DNA of 64,000 nucleotides from Adiantum capillus-veneris (GCA_014529385.2 CM043953.1:114295549-114359548), one strand, 5' to 3'; positions 46,969 through 59,094 are shown, numbered from the stretch's first letter. The notes: a model not told the origin generated them from the sequence alone. A program made the numbers and translations.

Positions 46969-47333
46969 TGTTAGATTTTCTTCATCTCCAGATGCTTTGC
47001 CACTGTCTATAGGCTTCACACACATCACGTGCATTGGCCCTTGGTTGTGGGTTGGCCACCCATACACATACTGGACAGGGATCTCAGGCACACTTAGGAT
47101 TGTTCAACGCACTTTTCCCACTTTAGACCTGTTTTGGTCACATATTCCCCCATTTATATTGGAGGGTCATATTTTTAGGTCATTGCGCTATATTCAGGAT
47201 TATTGCCCGCCCAACCCCTATTCTCCTATATATAGGAGGGGGGGCACCCTCTTTCTCATCGTATTGTCTCACACCATGTAGCCATCTGGAGTTATTGGGC
47301 TGCCAGCCTTTCCACCATCCGTCTCCTGTCATG

Positions 47334-47392
<59 letters not shown>

Positions 47393-47436
47393 CATTGTCT
47401 CTTTCTCTCTCTCACCTTCCGCGGCACACTATGACA
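46969..47436 (+). repeat. 5' LTR of element F
   Basis: Contains TATATATA at 47,227 and (CT)n at 47,341-47,391. Confidence 0.9.
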
Positions 47437-47448
47437 TGGTATCAGAGC
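47437..47448 (+). promoter_or_regulatory. Primer-binding site of element F (initiator-Met tRNA)
   Basis: TGGTATCAGAGC directly at the LTR end. Confidence 0.9.
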
Positions 47449-49533
47449 ACAAGGTGCTAGATCTGCGATCGCCATCAGCAAGGAGGCCATTGCAGGGAGT
47501 TTCACCGCGAAGAAGTGCCTTTCCTCCACCAGCGTTTTTTCCTGGCAGCAACGTTTTTTGCTCTCAGCCCTAGCGTTTTGTGAATTGAGGCCTCTTTTGC
47601 TCTCCTCTCCATCGCCATCCTTCTCCACCTCCTAGCGCCTTCTCCTCCACCTTCTATTCTGCTTGCGGTTTTCAGCAACCTAGCGTTTTTGCTGGCATTG
47701 CATTTTGCAGCAGAGGGATTGATCTTCTTTGCCTTGCATTTTTTGGGCACCTACAGGCTTGCGTTTTTTGCTTGCTGCCCAGCCTTTTGCAGAAAGGAAA
47801 TGTACACACCTTGTGTTTTCAGTTTTTGTACCCATCAGCGATTGGCCTCTTCCCTGCCGGATCTACATCTTCTCGGCCACGAGAAGCTTCTTCCATTGCT
47901 GCCTGTACCAACTGTTGGACCTTCTACTTCAGATTTGGGATTGTTTTGCTGATTTTCAGCCGGTTTCTTGGTGCCCCTCCCGTCCTCTTGCCCCAACCTC
48001 CAGCATCCGGTGCCTTTTGACACTGAGTGGATTGCTGAATACGTTTACAGCAGCGTTTTCAGCCCCCTGTTGCTGCGTTTTGTTGGCATGGACAGCACCT
48101 TACCTTGGCCTTGTCAGTGACTTCTCGGATTCCCTTCCTGATTCACAGGTCTTTACCCCCTACCCGCACCGGTGTGGCGCTTACACGGCGTGTTTTCAGA
48201 TTGCATTTCAGCTTTGCTCCTTCTTCGACATTGAGACGTGGACTCAGATATACGTTCTGGCACAATGGACCGATCTCCCTCGACATTGCAGATCTTCCCT
48301 CCTCGAGGTTCTCTTGCCCTCAGGAAGATGCAAGGGATTGGATTAGTATAGGTACTTATGTGGACGTGGCTTGTTTTTTCCACCGCTACTTCTCCCTCAG
48401 TAACCCTCCCTCCCTCTCGATTGGTGTCTCTCTATTTGGGATTATCCACCTCCTTCATTGGTTCTCTGTATGATAGACCCGTGCCTCTTGGCACATCAAA
48501 CACTTCTTTTGGACATGTACTCTTGGATGTGAGTATCCTTTGGCATCTGGATGCTTGCAGGGTCTCTTCCGGCAAGTGCTCCATGGTGGCTCTTTTGCCT
48601 TGCCTCTACTTGGTAGAGCTTGTTCCTTGCTTCTGCTTGGTTTTGTGGCTCCTCCACTTGCAGTTTGGATGTACCTATGCACTACTCACACGGTGAAGAC
48701 CTCATGGATGTTCCATGCTTTGCTGGTCTACTCCGAGGCTATGACTTCTACAACACCGAACATCCTTCCCGATGCATCCTCTCAACCGTTCTTTACCTCA
48801 CCACATTCCATTACTTTCAGGAGGGGAGGGCTCCTATGTTGCGTGTCTTCACGACTTGCACTTGCAGACTCTCTCTTGGATATTTTGTCCAGACCCCGGT
48901 GGTGGACGTGCTCCCAGAGGTTGACTTTCCCCAGGATCTCCTCTGACTCTTGTCTGATATTGTGTCTCTGCCATGGAACGACAGATCATATTGCAGCTTA
49001 TATATACCTCGAGATGACTCTTCTCCCGAAAGATTGCAGACATTGCGGTCTCTATATGGACGGATTGCTTATCCTGTCATCTTGTCTACTATGGTGGACG
49101 ATGCCTTTCCTATTGAGCCTCTTCTTCCTGCTCTTCCTCCCTCTGCTCGAGCTTCTTTGACTTGGATATGCTACCGGTTTGCCACTTCGGCAGTTTTCTC
49201 TCCTCGTGGTCAGAGTGTTCTTCTTCAGGGGGGTCCCCATGTCTGCTACACTGGGTTCCTCCATCTTAGTGGTGATCATCACCGATGGGCTATTGGACGC
49301 TCATCTTAGGTTACTTCCTCATATAAATCCTCTTCAGCGACCTATTCCGTAGCTTGCCACTCCATCAGCTTTTTTGTGCGACTTGATTGGAGTTTCCTCA
49401 CCCTTGGTCATCATCACATTGGTACTGTACGGATCGTCGTGTTGTTTGGCTGGCGCTCCTCATTCTTTTCTCCTGGGATCCAGGCGTGTTGCATTTTCCT
49501 CGACAGCTTCTCCGCATCTGTTGTTGAGGGGGG
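47449..49533 (+). other. Internal region of element F, noncoding or unknown
   Basis: Pyrimidine-rich, with many GCGTTTT words in the first 600 bases. The longest frames (47,729-48,346 and 48,540-49,160, each about 205 codons) are Leu/Ser/Cys-rich, lack any retroelement motif and look like chance frames in CT-rich DNA. A captured host sequence cannot be ruled out. Confidence 0.5.
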
Positions 49534-49891
49534 TGTTAGATTTTCTTCATCTCATGCTTCGCACATTGTCTATAGGCTTCACACACATCACGTGCACTGG
49601 CCCTTGGTTGTGGGTTGGCCACCCATACACCTGTTGGACAGGGATCTCAGGCACACTTAGGGTTGTTCAACACATTTCCCACTTTAGACCTGTTTTGGTC
49701 ACATATTCCCCCATTTATATTGGAGGGTCATATTTTTAGGTCATTGGGCTATATTGAGGATTATTGCCCGACCAGCCCCTATTCTCCTATATATAGGAGG
49801 GGGGACACCATCTTTCTCATTGTATTGTCTCACACCATGTAGCCATCTGGAGTTATTGGGCTGCCAGCCTTTCCACCATTTGTCTCCTGTC

Positions 49892-49931
<40 letters not shown>

Positions 49932-49974
49932 CCATGGTCTTTCTCTCTCTCACCTTCCGTTGCACACACTGACA
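49534..49974 (+). repeat. 3' LTR of element F
   Basis: 441 bp with a CT tract at 49,896-49,927, much shorter than in the 5' copy. Confidence 0.9.
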
Positions 49975-49979
49975 TGGAG

Positions 49980-50467
49980 GAGCTGCCCAGAGAAGAAGAA
50001 GAGACTCCCTTGTTGTTGGCATCTCCCCTAGTGGCGTTTTAAAACGCTGTCCAAAGCTGGCGCCGATCTCCTCCACACTGTCCCTCGCAGCCCTAGCGTT
50101 CGCGCTTCAGAACGATGCTGGGCAAGCTCCTGACGGCGTCAAACTCCCCCCCTGTGGACAACGTTTTAGAACGCTGCGTCCGACATCGCCTTCCCCCCTT
50201 GCGCGCTTTGAGACGCCCTCTGCAGAGGCTGCCCTGTGTGGCGCCACCTTCTCTCTCTCCTGGCCCAACGTTTTGAAATGCTGCGCCAAGGCAAGAGCAC
50301 ACAGTATGCCAGCATTTCAAAACGCTAGGCCAATGGCCTAGCTTGGCGACAGTTTGGAGCGGAGGAGTGTAGCAGCCTAGTTTTGGAGCGGCTTTGTGCC
50401 AATTGAGCACTTGAGGAGGTTTGGAGCAGCGTTCTATTTGCCACACTTTGGGGAGCAGATTGGGATT
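49980..50467 (+). other. Leader/internal remnant of element G, rich in GTTTTNNAACGCTG words
   Basis: It continues the G leader after the F insertion. Several near-palindromic words recur (GTTTTAAAACGCT, GTTTTAGAACGCTG, GTTTTGAAATGCTG, CATTTCAAAACGCT). There is no coding motif. It ends at a purine-rich stretch before the LTR starting at about 50,468. Confidence 0.4.
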
Positions 50468-50616
50468 TGTGCGGTCATGTGCACATCTAACCCTATGTGC
50501 ATGTGGACAAGCTGTAACTTCTATTTCTAAGGTTTAGGTAAGCCTATGAAGTGTTCTGACACCCTTGTGAGCCCGTACAGAGAACGTGCATGCCTAAGCA
50601 CTTTAGAGTAGTTGCA
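50468..50616 (+). repeat. Left part of an old LTR related to element H, split by element E
   Basis: Matches the beginning of the H LTR at 61,174-61,345 with gaps (shared CACATC, CCTATGTG/CCTTATGTG, GTGGACAAGCT, TTGTGAG, CGTGCATG). It resumes at 55,793. Confidence 0.65.
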
Positions 50617-50843
50617 TGTTACCATATACATGTGGTAGTGATGTGTGTGAACACACCAGGACCGCCGGGGCATTTTTTCCATCTCTAGGAGGTTTTTTCC
50701 CCCGTGCATTGTATATACGTCCATCACTCTAGGGCTATCTATCTTTCCATTGCATACTAAGTAACACACTCTCTATTGTGTGCCTTGAGCTTCCTTCGTC
50801 TTCTCCAAGCTGTGTGCGTTTCTCTGCAACCCTAATTCCAACA
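50617..50843 (+). repeat. 5' LTR of element E
   Basis: TGTTACC...TCCAACA, 227 bp. Confidence 0.93.
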
Positions 50844-50845
50844 AT

Positions 50846-50857
50846 TGGTATCAGAGC
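50846..50857 (+). promoter_or_regulatory. Primer-binding site of element E (initiator-Met tRNA)
   Basis: TGGTATCAGAGC. Confidence 0.92.
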
Positions 50858-51205
50858 AGGTTGCGTCCTCCCGGGCTTAGTCGCCAGCAGCTCCAGTACA
50901 CGCCTGCTCACTTTCTCCGATTTCAGTGAGCTTTGGCGAGCGTTCGTAGGTCGACAAATATTTTGGGAGAACTTGAAGAGCTCAGTCTGCTCAGATTTTT
51001 GATTCGGGCTCATTTCAGCCTCCGTTTCCACTACAGGCAGGTCTGCACAGGCAATTTCGTCATTTTGTGCAGAATTTTTGTTAGTGCCGTTTTCTGCGTA
51101 ATAGGTGCCTTATAGTCTTCTACGGTTTGTGCTATATAGCACGTGTTGTTCTCGCTCCGTTTCTCCTATTTTCGGGCAGTTTTCACATCAGGTGCAACAT
51201 TTACC

Positions 51206-54200
51206 ATGGCTGACAACAACAACACAGATGTGTTCAAGATGTTTGTTGCTGAGGACATGTTGGATGGGGACAATTACCCTATGTGGGCTTATATGATGCA
51301 ACACGTTCTTGTGTCAAAGGGCGTCTGGAATATTGTGCAGGGCATTGATGTACATCCTGGTTCTGAGGATGTAGGCGATGTTGAGGATGTTGCAGATCTT
51401 GTTGCAAGGATTGCAGCTATTAGAGTTGTTTTGCCTACGACAGAACAAGCTTGTTGGGATGTAAAGGACGCGCAGGCTCATGCATTGATTGCATTGTCTG
51501 TGAAGCGCACCATTGTTTCTCACATCCGTTCAGCAAAATCTGAAAAGCAGGCTTGGGATATTTTAGCAGGTCTTTATGCAAGCCGCAATGAGGCTAAAAT
51601 TGCTTTGCTGTGTAAAGAGCTGGAGTCGAAGATTATGCATGAGGAAGATGATATGGACACTTTCCTTGCTAGTGTCAAGGATATCAATGAGCAACTTATT
51701 TCTGCAGGAGAAGTCATTACAGACAGTTCCCTTGTGCAGACTGTTCTCGATGCCTTACTAGATTCTTACCAAACTTTTGCTAGTACTTGGAGACTTATGA
51801 CCCAAGGAAATCCAGAAGTTGTCAAGTTTGATGCATTATGCACATTGCTGTTGCAAGAGTCACTTTCCAGGAAAAACAGGACTAGATAGCGTGCAGTTGA
51901 ACAGGCTTTTATTGCTTCTCAAAGAAAGGGTGGTAACAATAATGCAGCCACTTCTTATGGTTCTGCTGCGAGTGGCAAAACTTTTGTTCCTAATACTTCT
52001 GCTGGCAGCAATTCGTCTGGAAATTCTGGTGAGAAGGGCAAAAAGAAGATGCGTTGCCATTATTGTAAAGCTAATGATCACTTGATCAAGTCGTGTCCTA
52101 AGTTGAATGCCAAAGAGGCTAAGAAGAAAGAGGGTGGTTCCACTACAAATGCTGGTTCCACTACAAATGCAGCCATTGTTCAGTCTTATGTGAAAGGAGA
52201 TTGTGTTGCTGATGTTGATGTAGAAAGGGCTTTTAGCGCAGAGTGCACTTACAATCATGCTGTCCATGATGCATGCTTGTCAGTTGCTGCAGATTCACAT
52301 GTGTGGTATTTCGATAGTGGTGCTACCAAGCACATTACCTCACATCGTAAATTGTTCACCTCTCTCGAGTCTCTCCCTCATGGAAATTCAGTCACTTGTG
52401 CCAACAATGCCTCTTATCCGGTTCAGGGAGTTGGAAAGATTGTGCTTATTGCTGCAAATGGCAGTTCCTTCACACTTGTTGATGCTCTTTATGTACCTGG
52501 GATCAAGAAGAATCTCTTGTCTGTATCGGCACTTGCTAGACTTGGACTTGTAGTCAAATTTGTGGATGACAAATGTACAGTTCATGATCTCAGTTTTGGT
52601 GATGAAATTGTTGCATCTGGCCTTTTGTGCGGTGGGCTATATAAGCTCACTTTGTATGACAAGTGTGGACAAAATTTTGCAAATGCTGTTGCAGATTCAA
52701 GGGCTATTTCAGATGCAAAACTTTGGCATGCACGTTTTGGTTATCTGAATTTTGCCAGTTTGCTGCGTTTGCAGAAATCTGACATGGTTGCTTCTTTGCC
52801 GCCTCTTGAAGCACCTGTCAAACATGTTTGTGAAGTCTGTATTTTGGGTAAGATGCAACGTTCTAAGTTTCCAAAGGATGGTTCAGTTCGAGTCACATGC
52901 AGGTTGCAACTTGTGCATAGTGATGTTTGTGGGCCCATGCAAACTCCGTCCTTGGGCAATTACCTTTACTTCGTGACTTTCATTGATGATTACTCCAGGC
53001 ATACATGGGTATTTCCGCTTAAAGCGAAGTTCGAAGTTTTTATGTGCTTCAAACAATTTATGGCTATGGCTGAAAATGTCTCGAAATGTACTATGGGCAC
53101 CCTCCGTTCCGATCGAGGGGGGGAGTATATGTCTCATGAATTTAATGCATTTCTGGCTAGATGGGGATAAAACACCAATGTACAGTGCCTTATACACCTT
53201 AGCAAAATGGACACCTTAGCAAAATGGTGTTGTTGAGAGGAAAAACAAGTCTCTGACGGAAATGGCACGATGTATGGTCAAAAGTCAAGCTTTGCCGCAT
53301 TCTCTTTGGCTTGAGGCCATTATGTTTGCCACTTATATACTTAATAGGTGTCCTACGAAAGCTTTGCAGTCTATTACTCCTTATGAAGCATGGCATGATA
53401 GAAAGCCTTCTACTGAGCACATGCATGTTTTTGGCTGTTTGGCATATGCTTTGGTGCCACAAACACAGCGCAGAAAATTGGATGATAAGGCTGTCAAATG
53501 TATTTTTGTTGGTTATAGTGCTGAAAGCAAAGGTTACAGGTTATATCATCCGCAAACAAAGCGTATTCAAGTTTCACTGGACGTAGTGTTTGTGGAAGAT
53601 TCTGTTTAGCCCTTGCTGTCATGTACTAGAGACAGTAATGTAAGCTCACAGGACATTTATGACACATTGTTGCCTCTTTTCAGTGGTGGAAATACGAATG
53701 TAAGTTCCAATGAGGCAAATGTACAGCCTATGGGGGTTTCTAAAAATGTTACAGATCAGCCTATTACTGATGCAGATGTACATGATATAGTTGATGAGGA
53801 AAGGGCTGAAAATGAGCAGGCTAGAGGTATGCCAAAATGGCTGGTGCACACTTTACGTGACAGTAAATTGGATGCACCTTTGTCTAGTCGTACTCGTTCA
53901 GGCTCTCGCCATGCATCTGATGCATCAGATTGTTATGCTTTGGCCGTGTCTAGCTTACATGATGTTGAGGAGCCTCTGTCTTTTGATGAAGCATAGAATT
54001 CAGAAAATTGGATGGCTGCCATGCAATCAGAATATGATGCACTTATAGAAAATGACACATGGACTTTTTGTGATTTGCCTCCTGGCAAAAAGGCCATTGG
54101 TACGAAGTGGGTTTACAAGTTGAAACGCAAGCCGGATGGTGAGATCGATGGCCATAAGGCTCGACTTGTTGCAAAGTGTTATGTACAGCAAAAAGGCATA

Positions 54201-55489
54201 GATTATGAAGAGACCTTTGCTCCCACTTGTATGACTACTGTGCGTTTTCTATGTGCATTGGCAGCTCTTTTTGGTTGGGATGTATATCAATCAGACATTG
54301 TTACTTCTTTCTTGAATGGTGACATATTTGAGGAAGTTTATGTAACGCAACCTCGTGGTTTTGTCATAAAAGGACAAGAGGACAAAGTGTGCAGACGTAA
54401 GAAGGCTTTGTAGGGTTTGAAGCAATCTCCTCGTGCTTGGTATGGGAAAGCTGACACTCATTTGGTTAAATGTGGCTTTCGTAACAGTCCAACAGAAAGC
54501 ACATTGTATGTAAAGCGTGAGGGTGTACTTCTCATTGTGGTTCTTTTTGTGGATGATTTGCTGATCGCTGGACCAAATGAGAGACATATTGCTCAATTTA
54601 AGGCTGATTTGAATGCTACTTTCAAGATGAAAGATTTGGGGCTGTTGCATCATTACTTGGGTATACAGTTTAAGCAGTGTGATGGTGGTATTGCCTTGTG
54701 TCAGAAAAGTTACATAGAGACATTGCTATGTGAGTTTGGACTTGAGGATTGCAAACCTATTGCCACTCACATGGAAACAGGTTTGAAATTGAGTCTACAT
54801 GATGCTGGCGATCCTGCTGATGTCACACTTTACCAAACTGTTGTTGGTTGCCTCATTTATGTATGCAGCACGAGGCCGGATATTCAGTTTGCAGTCTCAC
54901 AGGTCAGCAGATTTATGCATAGCCCTGGCAGGCTGTCAAGAGGATTTTCTGCTACCTTAGTGGCACTTTACGTCTTGGCTTGTTTTATCCCAAGGGGGGA
55001 TCATTGCCGCTAGACTTACATGCTTTTTCGGACTCAGATTGGGCTGGTTGTTTTGACACGCGAGTGTCCACAAGTGGTTTTTGTTTCATGCTTGGCAGTT
55101 CATGTATATCATGGTTGAGCAAGAAGCAACCTATTGTGGCCACTTCGAGTTGTGAGGCTGAGCACAGGGCAGTCTTCACAGCTACGGTTGAGTGTGTATG
55201 GCTCAGACGCCTTATGGCTGATTTGGGTGTTGGACAGGACACTACCAACACTATCTACACTGACAGTCAGAGCGCATTGGCAGTTGCGAGGAACCCAGTT
55301 TTTCATGCTCGCACAAAGCACATTGAGGTGCATTACCACTATGTCAAGGAGAGGCTCTTAGCAGGAGAGGTGAGCTTGGCTTATGTGCCAACACAGGACA
55401 ACCTTGCAGACCTTTTCACAAAGGCATTGTCTCGTGAGAAGCTCGAAGCTTTTCGCAAAGCTTTGGGCTTGCTCCCCTTTGTGGGCTGA
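51206..55489 (+). pseudogene. Copia gag-pol of element E
   Basis: Same domain order as B: gag from MADNNNTDVF, CCHC CHYCKANDHLIKSC, protease DSGATKH, integrase, RT with FVDDLLIAG (Asp-Asp kept, unlike B) and RNase H, ending TGA at 55,487-55,489. Private lesions are TAG at 51,887, 53,607 and 54,411, a frameshift near 53,160, a 17-bp tandem repeat around 53,195-53,226 that doubles the integrase stop, and a deletion of about 14 bases near 54,928. TAGs at 53,200-53,202 and 53,994-53,996 are at the same places as the two TAGs of B. Confidence 0.9.
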
Positions 55490-55564
55490 TCATGTCCTCA
55501 GGGCATGGCACTTCCCTTTACTCACGTGCCAGCTCTCGTTCACCGCATCACTCCAGTGGGGATT

Positions 55565-55792
55565 TGTTACCATATACATGTGGTAGTGATGTGTGTGAAC
55601 ACACTAGGACCGCCGGAGCATTTTTTTCCTCTTTAGGAGGTTTTTTCCCCCCGTGCATTGTATATACGCCCATCACTCTAGGCCTATCTATCTTTCCATT
55701 GCATACTAAGTAACACTCTCTCTATTGTGTGCCTTGAGCTTCCTTCGTCTTCTCCAAGCTGTGCGCGTTTCTCTGCAACCCTAATTCCAACA
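55565..55792 (+). repeat. 3' LTR of element E
   Basis: 228 bp, preceded by the purine-rich CCAGTGGGGATT. Confidence 0.92.
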
Positions 55793-56546
55793 CTGCATAT
55801 CCTCTGATTGCACATGAGCATAACCAATGTCTGCTAGGTGTAGGCACTGGGGAGTGTTCCCATATAGCACCATTAGTACCAAGCCTAGGTAATAACTGCA
55901 TACGAAGCACTTGTTATTAGTAGTTCATCAACTTATTAATAAGTGACAATGTAGCATCATCTCATAAAGTCGTGGGGTTCAATTTGACATTGCTCGACCC
56001 AGACTTTTGCACCTATATAGGAGGCCCTAGGAGTCACCTCTCTAGACATCCAGTACCCACAGTACAAGTACCCGCAACACAAGGATCTTCAATGTTTTTC
56101 AGCCATTAGCAGTAGAATCAGCCCAGCGTTTTCTGATTTCAGCCCTAGCCTCATCGTTAGATCGCAGTTCCAACGTAGATCAGCCCGAGTGTTTTCAGTA
56201 TCTAGCCCTTAGCCTTGCAAATCCAAGCATCTACAGCAAGATCCCATTGGCATCTCAGCATCTAGGACCATTTTATCAGCATTTGTGCAATCTGAAGCAA
56301 ATACCTGTCTAGCAATAGAGAGGGGAATTCTTGGAGGGGGGTTTGGGACCCCATCTAATGTTAGTCTCCTTTGTGTCTCTTTTATTCAGCAAACCTTCAC
56401 TCAGAGTATCACTCTCTTCTCTCTCTAGTCTTTGCACATCTTTGATGAAGTAAAAGGAACTCTCTCATTCAGTAAAAGGAACCTTGAGTACGCACTGAGC
56501 ACTCATCCTGAGCATTCACTATCAATCACTTCCACTGCACATTACA
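55793..56546 (+). repeat. Right part of the old H-related LTR
   Basis: Begins with text matching 61,345-61,370 (TGCATATCCTCTG, TTGCACA) and ends with text matching the H LTR end (AAAAGGAACCTTGAG, CACTCATC, then CACTGCACATTACA). The middle is diverged. A CCTATATAGG box is near 56,012. No primer site follows, so this is a 3' or solo LTR. Confidence 0.6.
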
Positions 56547-56595
56547 ACCATTGACTATCCTTAGAGGTCCCTTTCGTACACAATATAGCCCTTTT

Positions 56596-56656
<61 letters not shown>

Positions 56657-56755
56657 TCCATACTTGTACTCTCATGGCTTGTATATTCCAAAGAGTAGGC
56701 CACATTGGCACTCTTGGGAATCATATACTCAGTAATACAGCCTTGTGTTTGCCCC

Positions 56756-56804
<49 letters not shown>

Positions 56805-57118
56805 AAGTGTGAGCTTTGTCCTAGAGTACTAGAGCATGACTCGATGAGAGAAAGAGGAATATCCCACATGCAGTGGTGCAAGGGTGTAGAGCTACTTAAA
56901 GCTCATTTCATGAATAAGCAAACCAATTCCATTTTGCATTACATCTCCCTTGTTTATGTGAGCTTGTGATGGCTTAGCAAATACTCAGGATTGTGTTTAT
57001 GAGTCCAAGTTAATTGATCTTGAAACCTAATTCGCTTGAGTGATAATCTAGCCAACACACTCACTTGTGTGCACGATGTTTCTCTTTCTCCTACCCTAGG
57101 TAGCTCGATCCAACGTCA
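56547..57118. other. Unassigned stretch with two (GA)n tracts
   Basis: (GA)n runs at 56,600-56,654 (about 27 units) and 56,758-56,802 (about 22 units), otherwise unassigned. Confidence 0.6.
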
Positions 57119-57265
57119 CCATGAAACGCGTTTTGACAGGTCGGGACAGGTGAAACATTTCGGGCCTTGAAATGTCTCACGTTTCTCCGTGCTCTAATTT
57201 TGGACTGAAACGTTTCATGGTAAAACGCCGCTTTTCAGGGTGAAACCTTTCGGCCTTGAAACGTT
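57119..57265 (+). repeat. Cluster of GAAACGTTTC-like quasi-palindromes
   Basis: Within 150 bases the words GAAACGCGTTTTG, GAAACATTTCG, GAAATGTCTCACGTTTC, GAAACGTTTCATGG, GAAACCTTTCGG and GAAACGTTTTG recur. Short related text appears after element H (GAAACGG at about 62,358). Confidence 0.6.
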
Positions 57266-57294
57266 TTGTGGTTATGCTGCGCGATCCCATTCCC

Positions 57295-57429
<135 letters not shown>

Positions 57430-57439
57430 CTTGTTTTTG

Positions 57440-57891
57440 AAGATTTCTAAAGCAGCAAGCATTATTTTGGAACCTTTATATTGGCTGTCTGGTCCTGTGC
57501 TGTGGACGACTCTTTCTCAGCATATTTTAAGTTGGTGTTGGCCAGACGCATACAGAACGCTTCGGTTTTGGCGGCGTCTTTTACCAATCTACACCAGGTA
57601 AGGATGAAGTTTTTTATTGGAGAGTACATTGTCAAAGGTAGGCCATGCAAGAAGTTACCTTGCATGTTTGATGAAAACGTCATGTTATGTTGAGGTGTAT
57701 ATCAATTGTTGTCTATGGTGCTGATTGGTAGGTACATAACTACAAAATGGCAGGTAAGAAACAAAAATCATGCTGAGAGAGAGAGGGTGTGGGCTCAAAC
57801 GCATGAATGGGGTGGCAAGAAGGTGTACGAACTTATTTTGGATATGAGTGGATTTTATGTCAAATCTGCTCAGATTCTTGCATCCAAAGCG
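57440..57891 (+). CDS. Two exons of an ABC1/ADCK (UbiB-like) atypical kinase gene, N-terminal part
   Basis: Exon 1 (about 57,440-57,597) ends FWRRLLPIYT at a GTAAGG donor. Exon 2 (57,732-57,891) begins after TTGGTAG and ends at a GTAAAT donor. Splicing restores one frame. The joined text includes VWAQTHEWGGKKVYEL, then ILDMSGFYVKSAQILASKA. This matches the conserved N-terminal block of plant ABC1K proteins (W..QHE..A.KIY.LC.DLGGFFLK.AQI). The family acts in plastids and mitochondria in quinone and lipid metabolism. Later kinase exons are not found before element H at 58,213, so the gene is probably interrupted or a fragment. The upstream exon boundary is uncertain. Confidence 0.5.
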
Positions 57892-58212
57892 GTAAATTCT
57901 TTGTCTTCTTTTTTATATAAAATATTTTCTGATCTGAAAAGAACCTCATATCAAATAAGAAAATCAATTGTTGTTTTATATGTGAGAGACGGACCTGGGG
58001 GTGAGGGCCTCGTTCATATGTATTGTTGAAGGCCATGGTTTATGGTTACTCTTTCTTCTTTTCACGTTTCTAACCAGCTAACCAATGAAGGGCCAAGTTA
58101 AGAGAAGAAGTTGTTTTTGCAATAGGCCGATTTTAGCATTATGTGGTGAACTGCTTTCAGGTTGGAGTGCATAGTGGGAAACGTTGTGAGAGAGGAGAGA
58201 AGAGGGAGCGAA
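57892..58212. other. Intron-like sequence between the ABC1K-like exon and element H
   Basis: Starts with a splice donor. It holds a purine-rich segment (about 58,185-58,212) that abuts the truncated LTR of H. Confidence 0.4.
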
Positions 58213-59093
58213 CAACAAAAGTAGGTAGGGCAATTTTGCTAGGTTTGTATATAAGCAAACCCAAGTTAGCACTAAATGGCAGAAGAGGCAGCAGGAGCTC
58301 CCCGCTCAACAGGCATCTTCTCAGCATAACCCGCAGTACCCCCCCAACCTAGCGTTTGTAGCTTCGCCACCAACACCTAGCCCTAGCGTTTTGGTTTTCC
58401 CTCTCAGCCCTGGCGTTTTTGCATATCCTCAGCACCTCCCCAGCCCTGGCGTTTTCAGCCTTCCCATGATTGCCAGCAGTCCCTAGAACCCAACGTTTTT
58501 CACTAACGCTACAGTACCAGATCAGGGTTTTCTATTTTCAGTCCATTTGGTCGCAGATAGGCAGCGTTTTCAGCATGCATGATTAGCATCAAATTCAGCC
58601 ATAAAGACTTGCAGATATCATCATTTTCAGCCCACAAAAACACAGCCAAAACAGTCATTTTCAGCCACCGAAAACAGTCCCAGATTTCGGCCCCTAGCGT
58701 TTTTGGACAGCAATAGAAAGACCGCAGATTTCATCCCTAAAGTCGTCGTCGTCATCCCCGTCGTCGTCACCGACATAGTCCCAGGTTGCATCAGTCCATT
58801 GCATCGTCATTGTACCAGTTTGTGCAATCATAAGTAGACCACTCTCGCCGACGAGAGTGGGGCCTTCGGAGGAGGGTTTTACAACGTCTCTGGTGTCGTA
58901 TCTCTCTTCTCTCTCTATCTCTCAGTCTCATACAGCTGCACGCACAGTGTCCATTCACTTTGTTTGTGATCATAGCATTCTCTCATTAAGAACGGAAGGC
59001 TCTCCCTTCCATGAGAACTAAAAGGAACCTTGAGCACAGTTCGCAGCACTCATCTTGAGCAAAGCACCAACAATCATTCCGCTGCACCTAACA
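58213..59093 (+). repeat. 5' LTR of element H, left-truncated
   Basis: Matches 61,465-62,351 at roughly 96% by eye. TATATAAG box at 58,248. Confidence 0.88.
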
Positions 59094-59094
59094 T

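Larger units (their letters stand above)
46969..49974 (+). mobile_element. Non-autonomous LTR element F (about 3 kb)
   Basis: LTRs at 46,969-47,436 (468 bp) and 49,534-49,974 (441 bp), both TGTTAGATTTTC...TGACA. A perfect target duplication TGGAG lies at 46,964-46,968 and 49,975-49,979. It has a primer site at 47,437 and a polypurine tract GAGGGGGG before 49,534. The LTRs differ by roughly 5% plus CT-length changes. The internal 2.1 kb has no recognisable gag or pol, so it resembles a small LARD-type element that needs another element's proteins. Confidence 0.92.
50617..55792 (+). mobile_element. Copia element E, complete, relative of B
   Basis: LTRs 50,617-50,843 (227 bp) and 55,565-55,792 (228 bp) are the same family as B and differ by about ten positions. 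The flanking target duplication TTGCA/CTGCA has one mismatch. The gag-pol frame has several stops and frameshifts, two of the stops shared with B. Confidence 0.94.

Noticed and set aside
47729-49160. Two 205-codon frames inside element F as possible novel proteins
   Set aside because: Leu/Ser/Cys-rich composition follows from the pyrimidine-rich DNA. No motif, no matching frame in a second copy, and overlapping frames in other phases are similarly long.
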